Below, piece by piece: positions 11,330 through 25,164 of a stretch of DNA of 64,000 bases. Source of the stretch: Sanderia malayensis (lineage: Eukaryota > Cnidaria > Scyphozoa > Semaeostomeae > Pelagiidae); contig RQOL01000618.1 in assembly GCA_013076295.1 (NCBI GenBank), positions 1,736,001 to 1,800,000 of the forward strand. Reading direction: 5' to 3'. How positions within the stretch are numbered: position 1 is the stretch's first letter; every line of letters starts with the position of its first letter. The notes beneath the pieces are model-generated. The model had not been told where the DNA came from. It ran no database searches and saw only the letters and a list, made by a program, of their open reading frames with translations. A program made the position numbers and the translations under genes.

Positions 11330-14020
11330 ATGGCTGTGAAAATAGAAGGACCCTTGTCTAAATGGACTAATGTTGTTAAAGGCTGGCAGTACAGATGGTT
11401 TGTTTTGGACGAAAATACTGGCCTTTTGTCGTATTATACGGTAAGTTTTATAAAATTCGATACTAGTATTCCTAATTGCTGATATAAATGTCCCTGTTCT
11501 TTTCTTTGGGATATTTCCCACAGAACAGGGAGATTAAAGTTTATTGATATCCACCAATTGGTTGTCCATAGGTCTTGAAGTTGTAATTAAAATACTAAAC
11601 TAAGTTTACAGCTATCATGATGCAAAACACAACATTTTGAAGATTTTTGGAACTTTTTCAGCAGGGGGTGTGTCAGCAATTCGACCCATACAATAGCAAT
11701 GACGTAATTTTTAGGCCTTCTCACCTCACTCCGATGTAAATCTGTTCCTAATAACTCATACAGAATGTATTCGCGATTTAAATCCAATATACAGTCCCAA
11801 TACAATAGTCTGTATTTTGAAGATTTTTGAAATTTTATCAGCCAGGGGTTCATCAATAAGCATTACATTTAATTGTCAAGGCCATTTCACACCCCCTATT
11901 GCTCCCCCCAATCATCCCATGTGAAATGAAGGTCCATAGAAGTTTAATTTCGCAAATACTACAGGTCATATTGTCTTGCATGTGAAATTTAAGAGTTTCT
12001 AAGACAGTCTAGTTTATCTAGGAAATTTCTATATTTTAATTGTCCCTGTCATTGTGTGACAGTCTTGAGTAAGCTATTGAGTGAGGTACATTTAAATATA
12101 TTTCAATATTTATTGCACAATGATGGAAGCAGGCTTATTTTTTTCTTAGTCCAAGGACAAAATGATGCGAGGTGCCAGGAGAGGATGCCTGAGACTTCGG
12201 GTAGGAAAATCAACCAGTTAAACATTATTTTCTTCTGAACAACAACTTACATATAATAAACTTTATTGCTGGAAAATTGTTTGGTTTTGCCACAGGGGGC
12301 CCAGATTGGAATAGACGATGAAGATGATAGCACATTCACGATTAGCAGTGACCAGAAAACATTTCATTTTCAAGGTATAAATATCACGCCTCATGAACAG
12401 TTTATACATTAAAGTTAGTTGTAATCAATCATTACATTGTAAAGTTGTTAAGAGAGCAGTTTATGTGAACAGTGGGTGGGAGGGATGATGTGATCGGTGG
12501 GTGGTAGGGATGACATTAACGGTCAGTAGATTTTTCCGGTGGATTAGTTTGATTATATTTGTATATTTGTTAGTTGAGCATTATCGTATTTTAGCACGAG
12601 ATGCAACAGAGCGAGAACAATGGATCAAAGAATTAGAAGAAACAATTAACTGTCATACTAAGAGTGATAAGACACTTGCATTTTCTGTTCCAACTGAGGA
12701 AGAATTGAATCACAGAATGGCAGAAGCCGAAGCATATTTCAGAATTCTCACACAGCAAGTAAAAGTAAGCCATTACCACTTGTGCCTTATGTTGCTTTTG
12801 ATTCATGCTAGATTTGCCAAATGGTATCTGTGTTCCTTTTGTTTTTTTTATATCATAATAAGAGGCTAAAATGCAAGTACCACTTACATTGGATTGCCCC
12901 CCCCCCAAAATAACTGGAATAGTGGAAACCCAAAGTCATTGTGTTTCCACCGCAATAGACACAGTAAACCAACCATTACAAATTAAATCCAAAAAGAAAG
13001 GGCTGTGGCTGCTGTAAACCATTCTTGTAAATGTATGTGGTTTTTGAAACTATGTGAATAAAATAATATGTTTTTATTCTTTAGAACTTGGAGAAGCAGA
13101 TTGCAGCTTCAAATTCAGAGGTAGGATATTATTTCAGTCCTTGATAAGTTACTTTTTATTTTTCTTGGCAAAGATTTCCATCGTTATCTTGCATCCATTG
13201 CCTTTTTCTATTGGCAGTTTAAATTGTGCTAATTTAATTTGTCTTTTTTCATTATAGAGATGCAAATTACTGAAAGATTCAATGACAGTAATTTTGGATT
13301 AACGCACATTACTTACATTTTTTAGTCGCAATTTTTTAACACATTACTGATATATTTCTTGATAAATTTCAGCACTATGCTAAGTATATGTAACCAAATT
13401 TTTACCCCTTAGAAAATGATTGAATCAGTTGGTCAGACCTTGGAACTTCTGAACGTTGCAAGGGTAATTATATTACGCAAGTTTTCATGTAGAATTGGTA
13501 CGGTTAAAGGGGAGCCATGTTGGCACTACCCTCGTGTTTCATTTTGCATATTGACCATTTGATCATGATAGCATAATTGATATTTCCCTTTCATTTCTTT
13601 GCAACAGAGCACTATGTTGAAGAAGATTCCAGTTCCAATCATAACTGACTTGCAACCGCCGACAGTGGAAAGCACTTTGAAAAACAAAAATTCTGAGAAT
13701 CTAGACAATGATCTTATAAAAGCAGCAGCTATGTCGAATAAAAATAATCAACCAACTGCAGTAGATTCAGACGAGTTCGCCATTCTGGTTGATGCGACTG
13801 GTCAAACTCAAAAAAACGAAGAATTTGCAGGGGATATCGAAGCCATCACGTCAACAGATGGACAAGCGTTGTCTTCGATCACCGCGGCAACGAGGCCAGT
13901 TGATGATGCGGATACTCTGTCGAAAGTTGATAACGAGGCTAATGGTGGGGTAGACACAGCAGCGGTAATGGCAGCGTTGCGAGCTGTGGAGACAGTGCCT
14001 TGCACGTCATACTCGAGCAG

Positions 14021-14058
<38 letters not shown>

Positions 14059-17000
14059 CAGAATTCTTTGATGCCAATGAATTCCACGAATTGAGCATTG
14101 ATGATGCCAATGAAGCTGCCTTCAGCAACAATGGAGAAGCGGCAGATATAACTGCAGAGTACGACTCTATCAAGTGAGTTAGGTTCTATTGCACCTTTCT
14201 GTATTGGTCGCCATGTGAATTATATTATAGCATGTTGACCTTAGTTCACCACTCAGTAAGTTATACCCAAGCAACACAATTTTGGTAAGAGGTGGAGTAT
14301 TTCGTTTTGATGAACACCCTTGCGATTAAGTGAACATTTATTCCTTAGTGTGATATTTCAATAAACAATTTACAATTGAACCATTCATATAACGGAAACC
14401 CATGTGATTGAACTGAAAGCGGTGATTTAGAACCGTGATCTGTGGCTCACGTACGCTCTGGATTCGGGCACCCTATGATGATCGATGATTTTATCCGTTG
14501 CAGAAAGGTGTCCGCTTATAGATTTCCATTGTTTGGCAATAACATTATGCACACGTGATGTTCACGTGATAATGTGATCCATCGACATTAATTTTTTCTT
14601 TCATATTGTAGTCTGCAGGAAGAAAAGATTCGAACCGGTGAGATATGATATGTTATTGTTATTAATTAACTGCGAATTAAGTTTATACTAGAATGACATC
14701 TGCCTGCGTATTTTTTCCACCTTATCGCAACGTACGAAGCAATGAATTATTAAAGTATTGTAGTTTATTATCATCTGAGCCTCTGCTATAACAAGGCACA
14801 GCTAACAAACCAATAATTAAGCTACAGTGAGCACTGTTCAATTTGAACATTCTGGGGAAGCATAAAAATATTGGAAATACAGAATGTTTACATTTAAGAT
14901 GTTCGTTTTATTAATCAATTCATCAATAAAAATTTTTATTTTTTCATCAAAAGCTGCTTAGCTTGCAAGCCAATTGAGGACAATTATTCGGGTTTATAAT
15001 GGTCGAGTTTTAGTGATCCATGAAGAGACGACGAATTTCATCTGAATCAGATAAATTTCGAATTACTCGAGCTTGAACTATGCAAATTTTACTCTATGTT
15101 TTTGTTTTTCATTGGTAATTTGCGTACATTTTGCAGCCCACCTTTCTGACAAGTCTAGTTATGTTTTGTCAGTCATTAATATTTAATTCGCCAATGACCT
15201 GGAGTAGTTTTACAATTCAGGTGCATTTCTTGGATGTTCTTTTCGCAAATTTTCTATGGGTTAATATTTGAATTTTCGTCAGTTGGCCTGCTGAAATGCA
15301 GCTTATTTGCATCGTGTGTCTGGTCAGCCTGGAACAGCTGTCGACTCTCTGCGGACTATTTAGTAGTTACAAACACACGCACAGTCCTTGACATTTTTAT
15401 CATCGTTTATGGCTGCAGCAAAATGCCTGTATCTTTAGGTTGATAGCTCTTATGTATTTCACATGCAATTCATATGCTGCATTGATTATTTGTAGCCTCA
15501 CCAATGACAAGGTTGCGCATTTGGTTGTGCAATCAACCAAATGAAACAGTTGAAGTAAATGCCTTATTTGTTATGTTTCTTTGTTTTAGTTTCATATTGC
15601 GAAGAAGATGATGATCATGCAGACGATGAAGGTGGTAAGAATATTTAAAGACTTCTTAATTTGTTAATTCTACTACTGTGAACTGTGTCTCATTCGAGCA
15701 CTCTTTGGAAGCATGAACATTTTCGAATAGCAAAAAGTTTGACTTATAAAGCTTTGTTACATAACGATTGGCATTTTGGTTATTCTCAAAGTAACGGGGA
15801 TTTTCGTTCGAATTAAATAGACTTCTAACTGCATGCGCTCGAACTATGCAAGTTCGATTATATTTCAAATTATAATGGAAGTATTAGTCAATAATTGCAT
15901 GCGATTTTAGTAATATAACCAACATTATATCTGCTTCGTTTTGAGCTATTTCTTGAGCAATCTTTCCCCCGATATTGCATCGTGACATATATCTTATTAC
16001 AGGGCATTTTAGATTCTCCAGGGTGTCGATGAGTTTATGTGACACCTTGTTCTCTTGGCAGGTGGATCAGTACAGGAGCATGGATCCGTAATAACCCATC
16101 TGCTGTCTCAAGTGAGAATCGGAATGGACTTGACAAAGGTAGTGACTCTTTATAATGAAATCACTGATAATCAATGTAGTAGGCGGATTTATGATATATA
16201 AAAATGCCGCGTGGTTTTTCGTGGGGTTAATTGATTTTAAATATTTTAGGTAACTCTACCGACGTTTATCCTTGAAAGGAGATCACTTCTTGAAATGTAT
16301 GCTGATTTCTTTGCGCACCCAGACATATTCAAGGGGTGAGTTTGTGCGCAGATGACTCATTTGTAACATCATTCACCAATGCTGCTTGTTGTAATTGCTT
16401 TGTGCGCAGATGACTCATTTATACGATCATTGACATATGTAGCCCCCTGTTCGACGTCAAAAGACGCATTGATATAGCTCGTAGTATTGTAGTTTCCAGG
16501 GGGTAATCTTTCAGTATTTTTGTTGCAGCATACCGGACCTAAAGGAGCCTAAGGATCGAATGATACAAGTTTTGAAATGGTATTTATCTTCGTTTCATGC
16601 CGGACGAAAGGTACGCTGTATATAATTGCGAATTCTCCACTTCATGCGTTGTCGGACCAGTCTTTTGAAGAGAAGGTACCTTGCCTTTCTTTTAAAGGGA
16701 TCTCTCGCAAAGAAACCATACAATCCGATACTTGGCGAGATGTTCATATGTAATTACGACTTGACGGAGCAAAAAACACAAAACAAGGTACGACATATAC
16801 ACACTTTTATACATCCTATTCATACTGAAAGGACTGACAATTGAAATTAGTCCATTTTGATTTCAGGATGACTTTGTGTCTGATGGCCCAGTTCATGGCG
16901 CCACGAAGGAGGATGTTGCGTTTGTTGCTGAGCAGGTTTCTCATCATCCACCAAGTTAGTATTATGCGATGTTTTTTGTAGTTCAATTAAATTGCTCTCT

Positions 17001-19588
17001 ATATGTAATGTCTTTTGTTGAATTCAATTAAGTTGCTTTGTGTATGTGTATTGTGTTGAGCAGAGAAGCATGTAAGAGTAAATCTTTATTTCTCAATGTT
17101 TTTATTCATTGCTCGATCTTTCAGTTTCTGCATTCTATGCGGAGTGCTTCAATAAAAGAGTATGTTTCGACTCGTACATATGGACTAAATCGAAGTTTCT
17201 CGGCTTGTCAATTGGAGTGAACATGGTTGGTCAAGGTCAGTTGACTTGCTTTAGCTATTCTGAGGAAATTCAATGATTGGTCCCATCAACTTTACCCAAA
17301 ACATTCTGAATGGATTTCTCATTCATGACTTCCTATTACAAATGCGTTTTAATTCGAAATTTGTTAAGCAAGTAATATTGAAAAAAATGATACTGAAAGG
17401 TCTATTTTTTGAGAACTTTCCTGCAGAGTGCTCGGTCTAATTATATAGAGCGAAATACACGTTTGTTATTTTATAAGAAACCTAGCTCAAACCCTACCAG
17501 TAAGAGTTTCTTAAATTTTCTATAGTTTTCTATTGTTTTCTATTGTTAATGAAAACAATAGAACAAAAGAATCCATTGTAATTTAGCACAAATTCTACTA
17601 GTAAGTTTCTTATAAAGTGGTTTCTCATAAAAAAGACATGTACGTTTGATAGTGGAGGAAAATTAGCCACAATTTCACCTCACCAAGCTTGCTTTGTGAG
17701 GTATGTGGCTCATCAGTCATCAGGAAGATATGGACAAATACTCATCCACCTTTGCCATGCATTCTCTGTGTATTCTCTCTCAATGAATAAGGTGAACTTG
17801 TAGCTATTGTTCTTCCAATCTCATGCGTATTCAACTATGTTGTATATATATTCCGCTTTCCTTTAGGCACAGCATATATTCTTGACCACGATGAAGAATA
17901 TGTCATGACTTTTCCTAACGGATATGGAAGGTTGAATTCTTCTTCCCTCTTCTTCATTCCTTATTATCTTCATTCATCTGCCTGCTACATCTCTGAACAC
18001 AATCTTGTTTTACCATAGACTCTCGTGATGTTTGTTCTGTTTTTCATATTATATTTGGCATTTTTCCAGATCGATTTTGACTGTACCGTGGGTAGAATTA
18101 GGTGGGAAAACTGAAATTATTTGTCAAAAAACGGGATACGTTTCAAATATTGAATTTCACACAAAGGTAAGCAACAACTGTTATCATATTTTTATTCAAC
18201 TTCATCTATTTTTAATTATGATTTATTTTCTATTCTTTTTTGTTTATTTTCCAGCCATTTTATGGTGGAAAAAAGCATCGAATTACGGCTGAAGTGTTGT
18301 AAATATGTTTTACTTATTCTTTTATTTTTATTACATTGTTATTTCCATTTCTTATCGATTCAACTGCCACCTACTATGTCTCGCTCTTAACTCGGATGAA
18401 GATAAATATTGTGTCTTTTTGTTCTCCGTTAACATCGCAGTATCTTCAAGAGTATGCATGCCTTGGTATGATAGTAGCTAAGCCTTGTATGTTATTTTGT
18501 AGTGCACCTGGTGAAAAGAAACCATTAGTTTCTGTAAATGGAGAATGGAATGGAGTCATGTACGCTACATACCCTGGTCAAAAGGTAATCAAAGATGCTT
18601 TGGATTAATAACTATTTGCTGATTTTGATGCATACTTACGTTGCTCATTGTCATCCGTAATCGTCAACGATGTTGCTTGATGATTTTTCCGGCGCTTAAG
18701 AGTAAAAGGATGCACCGGATTTATTCTACCAATTTTGTTTTATTTTCATAATTTTAGTTATTCATTTATGATGTTTTTTTTTCATTTGTTTTCAGGAACC
18801 AGAGGTGTTTGTGGATACGTTTAATATGCCAGTCGTGAAGAAAAAAGTTGTTTCCGTACCCAAACAGCAACCTTACGAATCTCGAAGGTCAGTTACAAAA
18901 ATAATTTTGTATTCTTTGAAACGAATACAGTTTACTGCGTTTTATTTTTCTTTCTAATCCTCCATTCCATTCCATCTCTCTATTACTGATATTTCCTTTT
19001 GAATTCCAGAATGTGGCAAGATGTCACCAAGAATTTGAAAATCGGAAATATCGAACAAGCAACTGCTGGAAAACACAAGGTTAGTCGATGCAAAAAGAAT
19101 TACGAATACTCTATATTTTGTAGTTGTGAATTTCTAAGTTTATTTTGAATTTTTACTTTTTTAATAGTTGGAAGAAAAACAGAGAGCTGATGCGAAGGAA
19201 AGGAAAGAAAAAAATGAAAAATGGCAGAACAGGGTATATCCTTCTCTTAAATTAACTTTATTTGTATGAAGTTATTACCAAACCTAAACTGCTTTCCATC
19301 TGATTGAGTTTATTATCTTGTAGCTTTTTCTCTGTTATCTTGTAGCTTTTGTCTTTATTATCTTGTATCTTTTCTTTCTACCATCTTTTTGGTTTTTTTC
19401 TCTTATCTTGTTATATGTAACTTCTTCTTTTTACACCTGGCAGCGTTATAGACGACAAATTTGCTACCAACCTGTGTTGTATATTTGAATTTTTTCTAAA
19501 CCAACTTTCTCGTTTGTTCTTTTAGGTATTTCATGAAAAAGAGCATGGTGTCTTTGGTTACAAATACCCCTTATGGAAGAGACTTTAA
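11330..19588 (+). CDS. OSBPL9: Oxysterol-binding protein-related protein 9 (ORP9), 23 exons, about 758 aa
   Basis: ORP9-type proteins move sterol/PI4P at ER-Golgi contacts. Exons: 11330-11440, 12150-12200, 12296-12374, 12595-12764, 13085-13120, 13258-13287, 13413-13463, 13608-14173, 14612-14637, 15590-15634, 16062-16138, 16250-16335, 16529-16610, 16698-16787, 16867-16954, 17125-17235, 17867-17930, 18070-18166, 18255-18298, 18503-18584, 18796-18887, 19010-19079 (joined in phase), then 19168-19233 and 19526-19588. The N-terminal PH domain begins [19 protein letters not shown] and includes [16 protein letters not shown]. An FFAT motif, EFFDANE (about residues 328-334), follows a poly-Asp run and would bind VAP on the ER. 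The lipid-binding domain contains [29 protein letters not shown] and the family signature EQVSHHPP. Agreement with recalled human OSBPL9 extends to the last exon. Counting both trailing segments there are 24 coding pieces; one or two small-exon borders could be off by a codon. Confidence 0.93.
14015..14060 (+). repeat. (GAT)n microsatellite inside the OSBPL9 coding sequence
   Basis: An in-frame run of GAT codons encodes about twelve Asp residues immediately before the FFAT motif. Acidic residues upstream of an FFAT core are known to aid VAP binding, so repeat length could tune the site; that last step is inference. Confidence 0.85.
17470..17635. mobile_element. Possible degenerate foldback element in an OSBPL9 intron
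   Basis: Both ends carry versions of ttataagaaac in opposite orientation, and the centre has a ctattgttttc/gaaaacaatag hairpin. The arms are imperfect, so this could be an old MITE or chance palindromic AT-rich DNA. Confidence 0.4.
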
Positions 19589-20613
19589 TTAAGAAATTTA
19601 ATTTTAGTTTTGGGAGTTAATATTTTAAATATTGGACAAAGAGTTGACGTTTTTGTAAAGAATAGACGAAGTTTCTGAAGGAATATTTACTTCATTGCTT
19701 TCAGACAATTCCTTTGCTCTAAGAGTAATTTAAATTCAATTTTTAATCAAATTTGTTAAGTAATAATCCCATTAACATTAAAAGTCGATTATGGAAAGGA
19801 GAGAATGTTATCCACTGTTTGCAGTCGCAGGTTTAAGATTAATTAGAAATATCGTGACAAGAATTATTGTGTACATATAAAGTTGTTTTTGAAGCCTGAA
19901 CCTCCGACTTCAAACCAGAAAAATAATCTTATTGAGTTTTTTGTCGTTTATTGAAACTTTTCCACTGAGTCTTTAAAAAATACATGCTCCAAAATTAAGC
20001 CGATCGTTAATGCATGACAAATAGCAACCAATGAAAGTTGTTGATGCTCGTGCAAACAAAAAGGGTAATTATAAATTTGTTGTGGTTGAATTCTGGTTGA
20101 CGTGGGTTGCGGGTGCCAAAATATCATACCAAATTGATTGCAACTGACTTCACCACATTTTTTCCTACACTTTCCATTATTTAATATTTATCCTCCCTAT
20201 CCAGTACGTTTTTCTGCATTTATGCTTATCTAATCAACAGTGCTAGTACGTATAATTTCACCGTCGCACGGTAGAAACAGGTGGGAAATTTCAGATCAGA
20301 TTGTCTTATCTCTTATTATTTTTTGTTATTAAAGACAATGAAGATAATTTTTATTCGCAACAACAATAATCTAATCCTCCATGCCTTCTTCCCCTCCTGA
20401 GACGGATCGTACCGTGGTCGGAGTTTTTTTCTGCTCTGCTTTTGTTTGACTTGGACAATCATTCCGCTGTTTAATAAGCTAATTTCAGTCAGGAAGCGTG
20501 CAATAAAAACACTCAAGGAGGTATATGCATATTATTATTCATTTCACTATAGTGTCAGACCAACTCTTTATCCATTTTTTATTAATTTGAGCACACTTTC
20601 TTTTGCAGACGTG
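19589..20613. other. Intergenic DNA between OSBPL9 and the DOMON gene
   Basis: No gene is supported. A pyrimidine-rich tract ending in AG directly before 20609 could be a splice acceptor for an untranslated first exon of the next gene. Confidence 0.4.
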
Positions 20614-23600
20614 ATGGCTTTGGTTGGGCCTAATAACCGATTAATTCTTGGAGTACTGTTAGCATTTGTCTGTTCAATAATTTTTTTCGTGGATGCTCGG
20701 TCCCCGATAATTTATTCTTCAGGCCCACAGGTACGGTGTTTTATTTCATACCCATATTATATTATTTCAAACACGTTAATCCTTTGTTGACAGGAGCTGT
20801 AGTAAGGTCGTCGCCCCACCCATCCTCTTCCACGTGGTCGCGCCTGAAACCCTATTTTTATCTTCCTGTTTATGACTTCCTCCGTGAGAAATTATATTTC
20901 AATTTAACACTTAATTTAAGGAACCATATGTCCAGCTTTAGGCAAGAGCTTTGAGTTGAGAGTGTATTTTATATCCATGCCTTTTCTTGTTTGTTTCAGT
21001 CATGCGGAAAAGATGTTTCTTGTTTTAACTGGCCAAAAGGCTGCAAGGAAGCAAGAAATTGCAAAGTTGTAGTTGAATACCAATATGACAAGGCACTGAA
21101 ATTGCTCCACGTAAAGGTGGGAGCCAAAGTAGATGGCTGGGTTGCCTTTGGATTGAATGAAAATCCACGTGTGATGGCAAGTTTTGCATTTTAAATTTCC
21201 TGAGGTTTCTTACTTAGCTTTCATAGCAAAAGTTTTCAAGTTGGTATTATTTGAGAACTTCATGCACTGTGCAAGTCTCTTGTCTCTCTCCTTAATTTTT
21301 ATATTTTTATTATCATTTGTAAGTGCTGTACTTGGAGGCTGAACAAAGAGAAAGCCTGCTTGATATCCTGACATTGGTCATTTGTCATTTAGGGTGGCTC
21401 AGTTGGTGAAATATGTTTGGCAAAATCATCTGGGAAGACAACACTCAAAGGTTTTATCAATGAAGGAACAGATTTCAAGATGAAAGATCTTGTTAGTTTT
21501 ATACATTGGTTTGGTATATTCTCATAAAATTGCATACTTCCAATGCCAGAAAAGCTCTATTCACGGCATGCAAAGGAGCTGAGCTGACCTGTGCTCAAAA
21601 TTAAGTGCAATTCAATTAGATAAAGGAAAGAGTTTCTTCTTTTTAGCCTAAAGAAGTAATACCAGTATGGAATATTCAGCATGATGGTTTTATAATGTGC
21701 AGGTGAGAATGATAATAGATGAATAGCATATTCATTGTATTCATTGTAACATATTCAAATATCAAAATTATAAAATTTTGATATTTGTTTCATTTTTGCA
21801 GTTACAATCGTCCTCTCCAGGCTGGCTACTTAAAAATCCTGAATACTTCGTCATCATGGTTTCATATAGTGTCCTGGGGAAAGCTGCACAAAGATGGTAC
21901 AATTTACCATTTATTGAAATGTTTTCATAGTATCTTTAGCCGATTTACGGAGCATGGTCACAAAAGTTTCCCAGAGGTACCCCACCCCAGATACCCTTCG
22001 TTTTTAGCCCCCCTGCCCTACCATCATGTTAGCCTTTGTGCATAAAGCATGCACTATATTTTCACAATATTTCTAAATCTCTGTTCCAGGTAAGAGGCCA
22101 AAGGAGCATGGCACTGGCGATTATTACTGGAGCAAAACAAAGGTCGACTTGAAGAAGCCACTCAGAATTCCCGTTGCAACTTTTGGTTGGAATTTGATAG
22201 GAGTCCATGGTAAGACATCTTTACGGAAGATAATGTACACTATGCATAGATTCATGGTAGTATATTTCATATTATATATGCCATAGTTGTTTGTATGCAA
22301 TAATAAGCTGTTTATTTGTTACTTTTCATTATTCAAATCATTGAATACCGTATTCCTACCCTCTTTCAACCGCCCCCTCCAATAAGCACCCACCCTAAAA
22401 TCAAAAAGTATGAACTAATTCTTACATTTTCACTGTTTTTGTTCAAATAATTTTCTAATTCTGCAAAATATTTAATAAGCGCCCAGCGCTTATTAGTGGA
22501 AACACGGTATATGTTTTTAAGGCGTTTTACACCAAAGCTGTCATCATCAGAACCACACTTATTGTTGTGGATATGCTCATTTATACCATATAATAATAAT
22601 AGTAATATCACAATCTCAATAAACTTCAATGTTGCATTTTAAGGCTGTCTCATGGTCCTTGCTTGGGTTGGTTTCGGCGTTTCCGGAATCTTTTACGCAA
22701 GATACGCAAGGGAAATTTGGCCGACCCCCACTTTTAGAGGCAGTCCTTTATGGTTTCAGGTAGGGTTATGTGTTTGGCGTGAGTAACTCCTGCAAGGCTG
22801 AATCACTTTGTATTTGCTGTTTCAATTGGAGTCTCATACACCGATGTCTAATTCTCCGCGATTAATCTATTTCAGGTGCATCGTTGTTTTATGCTGGCCA
22901 GCGCAGGTCTCATGCTCATTGGTTTCTTTGTGATTATTGCTGAAGCTAAGGGATGGAACGAGGTGATGTCACATTCTCTTTGTTATCAATCATTTGCTGG
23001 CTTGTGCGCAATGTTAAATCAACGGAAATCTTTCTCTTTTCCTTCCAGGAACTCGGTCCACATCCAATAATGGGTATTATCGTCGTTGTTCTCGTTTCCA
23101 TTCAGGTGAGCAAGAACGAGGCTATTGTTTTTAACTGCTGTTTCTTTCTTTTCCCTGAAGTTATCTTTTCGGCCTCCCCCTCTTTTTCAATTAAGCCCCC
23201 TTTTTTCTGATAAGCCCTCCATTCAAAGTGATTGAGAACAATAATAAGGAGGGGGCTTAATATAGAATTTTTAGTATTCAATACATTCCACTGTGCAGAA
23301 CTATCTATATGTTTGATTTAATTTGGAGAAAATGCTTGAATAAAACTTTTCCTAACTGTTTGATACATGCTTATCTCAACGATTTTATTATTTATAATTT
23401 TTTATGCCTAATTATTTTTATTTTTATTTGGAAATATTAATTAGGTGTGAACTTCAATTTTTAGGTTGTTGCTGGTATTCTCAGACCTGGTACAAACTCA
23501 AGTTGGTAAGATAAGCTAGCATTGTAAGACACCTTTGAGTCGGCAATAGTTAACATGCACTAGTTACCGCCGACTCGTTAGTGCTATTGATTCTCTGGAT

Positions 23601-25164
23601 TTCCAACTGTAATGAAATTGATCGCACATGAATATGCCTGACGTAATAAATGCTTTGGGTTAGGGTTACGGTTAGTGTTAGGGTTAGGGTTAGGCATTGT
23701 ATGTTGGGTGCAACTCAAACGTAAAAAAGATCAACTTACTAACGTTGCTTTTATTGGTGGAAATAATTAGAATATCACAACTCCTGTGTCATCATCATAA
23801 TCATCATTCATCATTATTCACCATCATAATCATTATTCATCATTATTCATCATCACCATTCATCAACATAATCATCATTCATCATCATAATCATAATCAT
23901 TATTCATCATTATCATAGTTATCATTCATTATTCATCATCATCATAATTATCATCAGAAGTAATGATTTCCTTACGAATCACTAATGATGACATTTAAAG
24001 TAGATTCAATGACTTCTTAGGAGGAAGGTTTTCAACTGGGTCCACAGATCTACTGGCGTCATTTCATTCATTTTGGCTTGTAAGTTCATAAACATTGTAT
24101 TTTGCATTAATCTTATGGCAATTCACGTGCCGCAAACAGGCAAGATTAAAATGTATGTCTTCTTTTTTTCAAGCTGTAACAATATTTCTCGGACTGAGTG
24201 CGGTTGGTGTTGATATGGTCGTCTTCATTCTTTACTTAATTGTCGTGCTGTTAATAGTTGTTGGCATTGAAGCTCGTAAAATCTACATGTCAAGTAAAAG
24301 TAGGTTTTTGTGTTATTTGTCATACTTTCCTGATCTTTATCTTGGCATCAGTATTTGCTTTTGACCCATTTTGTTGTTCCTTGATTTTAATGCTGACTTC
24401 TTCCCTTACAATTCATCTACTTTGTTTTTTACAGTTCATGAACATTTTCCCTTATAGTTCCTGCACTCTATTTTTTGTATTACCCTGAATTTTGCTTCAA
24501 TTGTCTTTTTCTTTCAGCGCACGATGTTCAGTATAGAGAGGAAGAGTTGGACGAAAGAAAATTGGAACTGGAAGTGGAAAGAAGTGATGATGAGCCAGCC
24601 GTTATGAGTTCACGGGTTGGTTATTTCAATCGAAGTTGTCTTTATTCTTTTATTTTCGTCTCTATGTTTTACTCTCGTTCTTTCATTACCGAATTCTAGC
24701 AGAGTAAATGCTGGCTCGCAAAAAGGTAAGCTGAATGACAGCTGAATACCATATAACAACGCCATTGCCTCAAATGGCAAACAATTTCGACTCTGCTAGT
24801 AATATTTTAAGGCTATGTCAATGTAGATCAAAGAATCCTTCAACTTTAAGAAAATTTTTTCTTCTTAAAGTTGAAAGATTTTATTACTAGTTGAAGAACT
24901 TTATTACTAGTACTGCGCAGGAGCGTACATGACGTACGTGTGTTCTTACACCAGCTCCATGTTGTCATAGAAAATTCTTCGTTTTTTCTCCATCATGAAT
25001 TGCTTGCTTGTTGACCACATTTTTGTTTTTTACAGGAGCTGTTCATACGGAAAGTCATAGCTCTTTTTGTCATGATTGCTGCATTTGCTTTCGCAATGAC
25101 GCTTATGATCATGGTTGGCCACATGGCCTACGTCTACGATGCTAGAAGCAAGGTACCGTCATAA
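20614..25164 (+). CDS. DOMON plus cytochrome b561 protein (FRRS1-like ferric reductase), 14 exons, 458 aa
   Basis: This is a membrane oxidoreductase of the CYBDOM/FRRS1 type, which passes electrons across a membrane through haem. Exons: 20614-20730, 21000-21176, 21393-21491, 21647-21702, 21802-21896, 22090-22209, 22644-22759, 22876-22962, 23049-23105, 23465-23505, 24021-24079, 24174-24299, 24518-24615, 25036-25164. Residues 1-31 form a signal peptide. A DOMON domain follows (about 40-180), with VGAKVDGWVAFGLN and a Met-Gly-Gly step typical of the haem pocket. The b561 part has about six hydrophobic helices. Four candidate haem-ligand histidines stand in GVHG (221), VHRC (262), GPHP (294) and WVHR (330), the expected spacing. 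No reeler domain precedes the DOMON, unlike vertebrate FRRS1. The intron after 21176 appears to use a GC donor. Substrate (iron or ascorbate-linked) cannot be read from sequence. Confidence 0.85.
22346..22509. mobile_element. MITE-like foldback element in the DOMON-gene intron
   Basis: It starts taccgtattcc and ends ggaaacacggta, an imperfect inverted pair related to the 4275 element. Internal 'ccgccccctcc' and 'aataagcgcccagcgcttatt' blocks belong to the same family. No coding frame is present. Confidence 0.6.
23625..23700 (+). repeat. TTAGGG-like interstitial repeat, diverged single unit
   Basis: Several ttaggg/ttacgg/ttagtg blocks lie in a row between a 'tgacgtaat' and a 'ggcattg' motif. 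The same three motifs occur, in different order, in the PIGW-intron minisatellite, so this looks like a scrambled relative of it. Confidence 0.6.
23768..23957 (+). repeat. (CAT/AAT) trinucleotide-rich microsatellite
   Basis: A run of catcattcatcatcataatc-like units, about 190 bp, lies in an intron of the DOMON gene. It produces spurious His-Ile-rich open frames. Confidence 0.85.
24895..24945 (+). repeat. Fragment of the PIGW-intron repeat family
   Basis: The segment tactgcgcaggagcgtacat followed by gacgta matches the central part of the 133-bp unit at 27661-28325, showing that the unit is dispersed outside the array. Confidence 0.65.

Noticed and set aside
13808..14173. 121-residue minus-strand frame with a Ser run
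   Set aside because: It mirrors the Asp-rich OSBPL9 exon; the poly-Ser is the antisense of (GAT)n.
14620..14640. gattcgaacc, a reversed tRNA B-box-like sequence
   Set aside because: It falls in an OSBPL9 exon and there is no A-box or cloverleaf around it.
23697..23918. His/Ile-rich 73-residue open frame
   Set aside because: It is a translation of the CAT-rich microsatellite in an intron.
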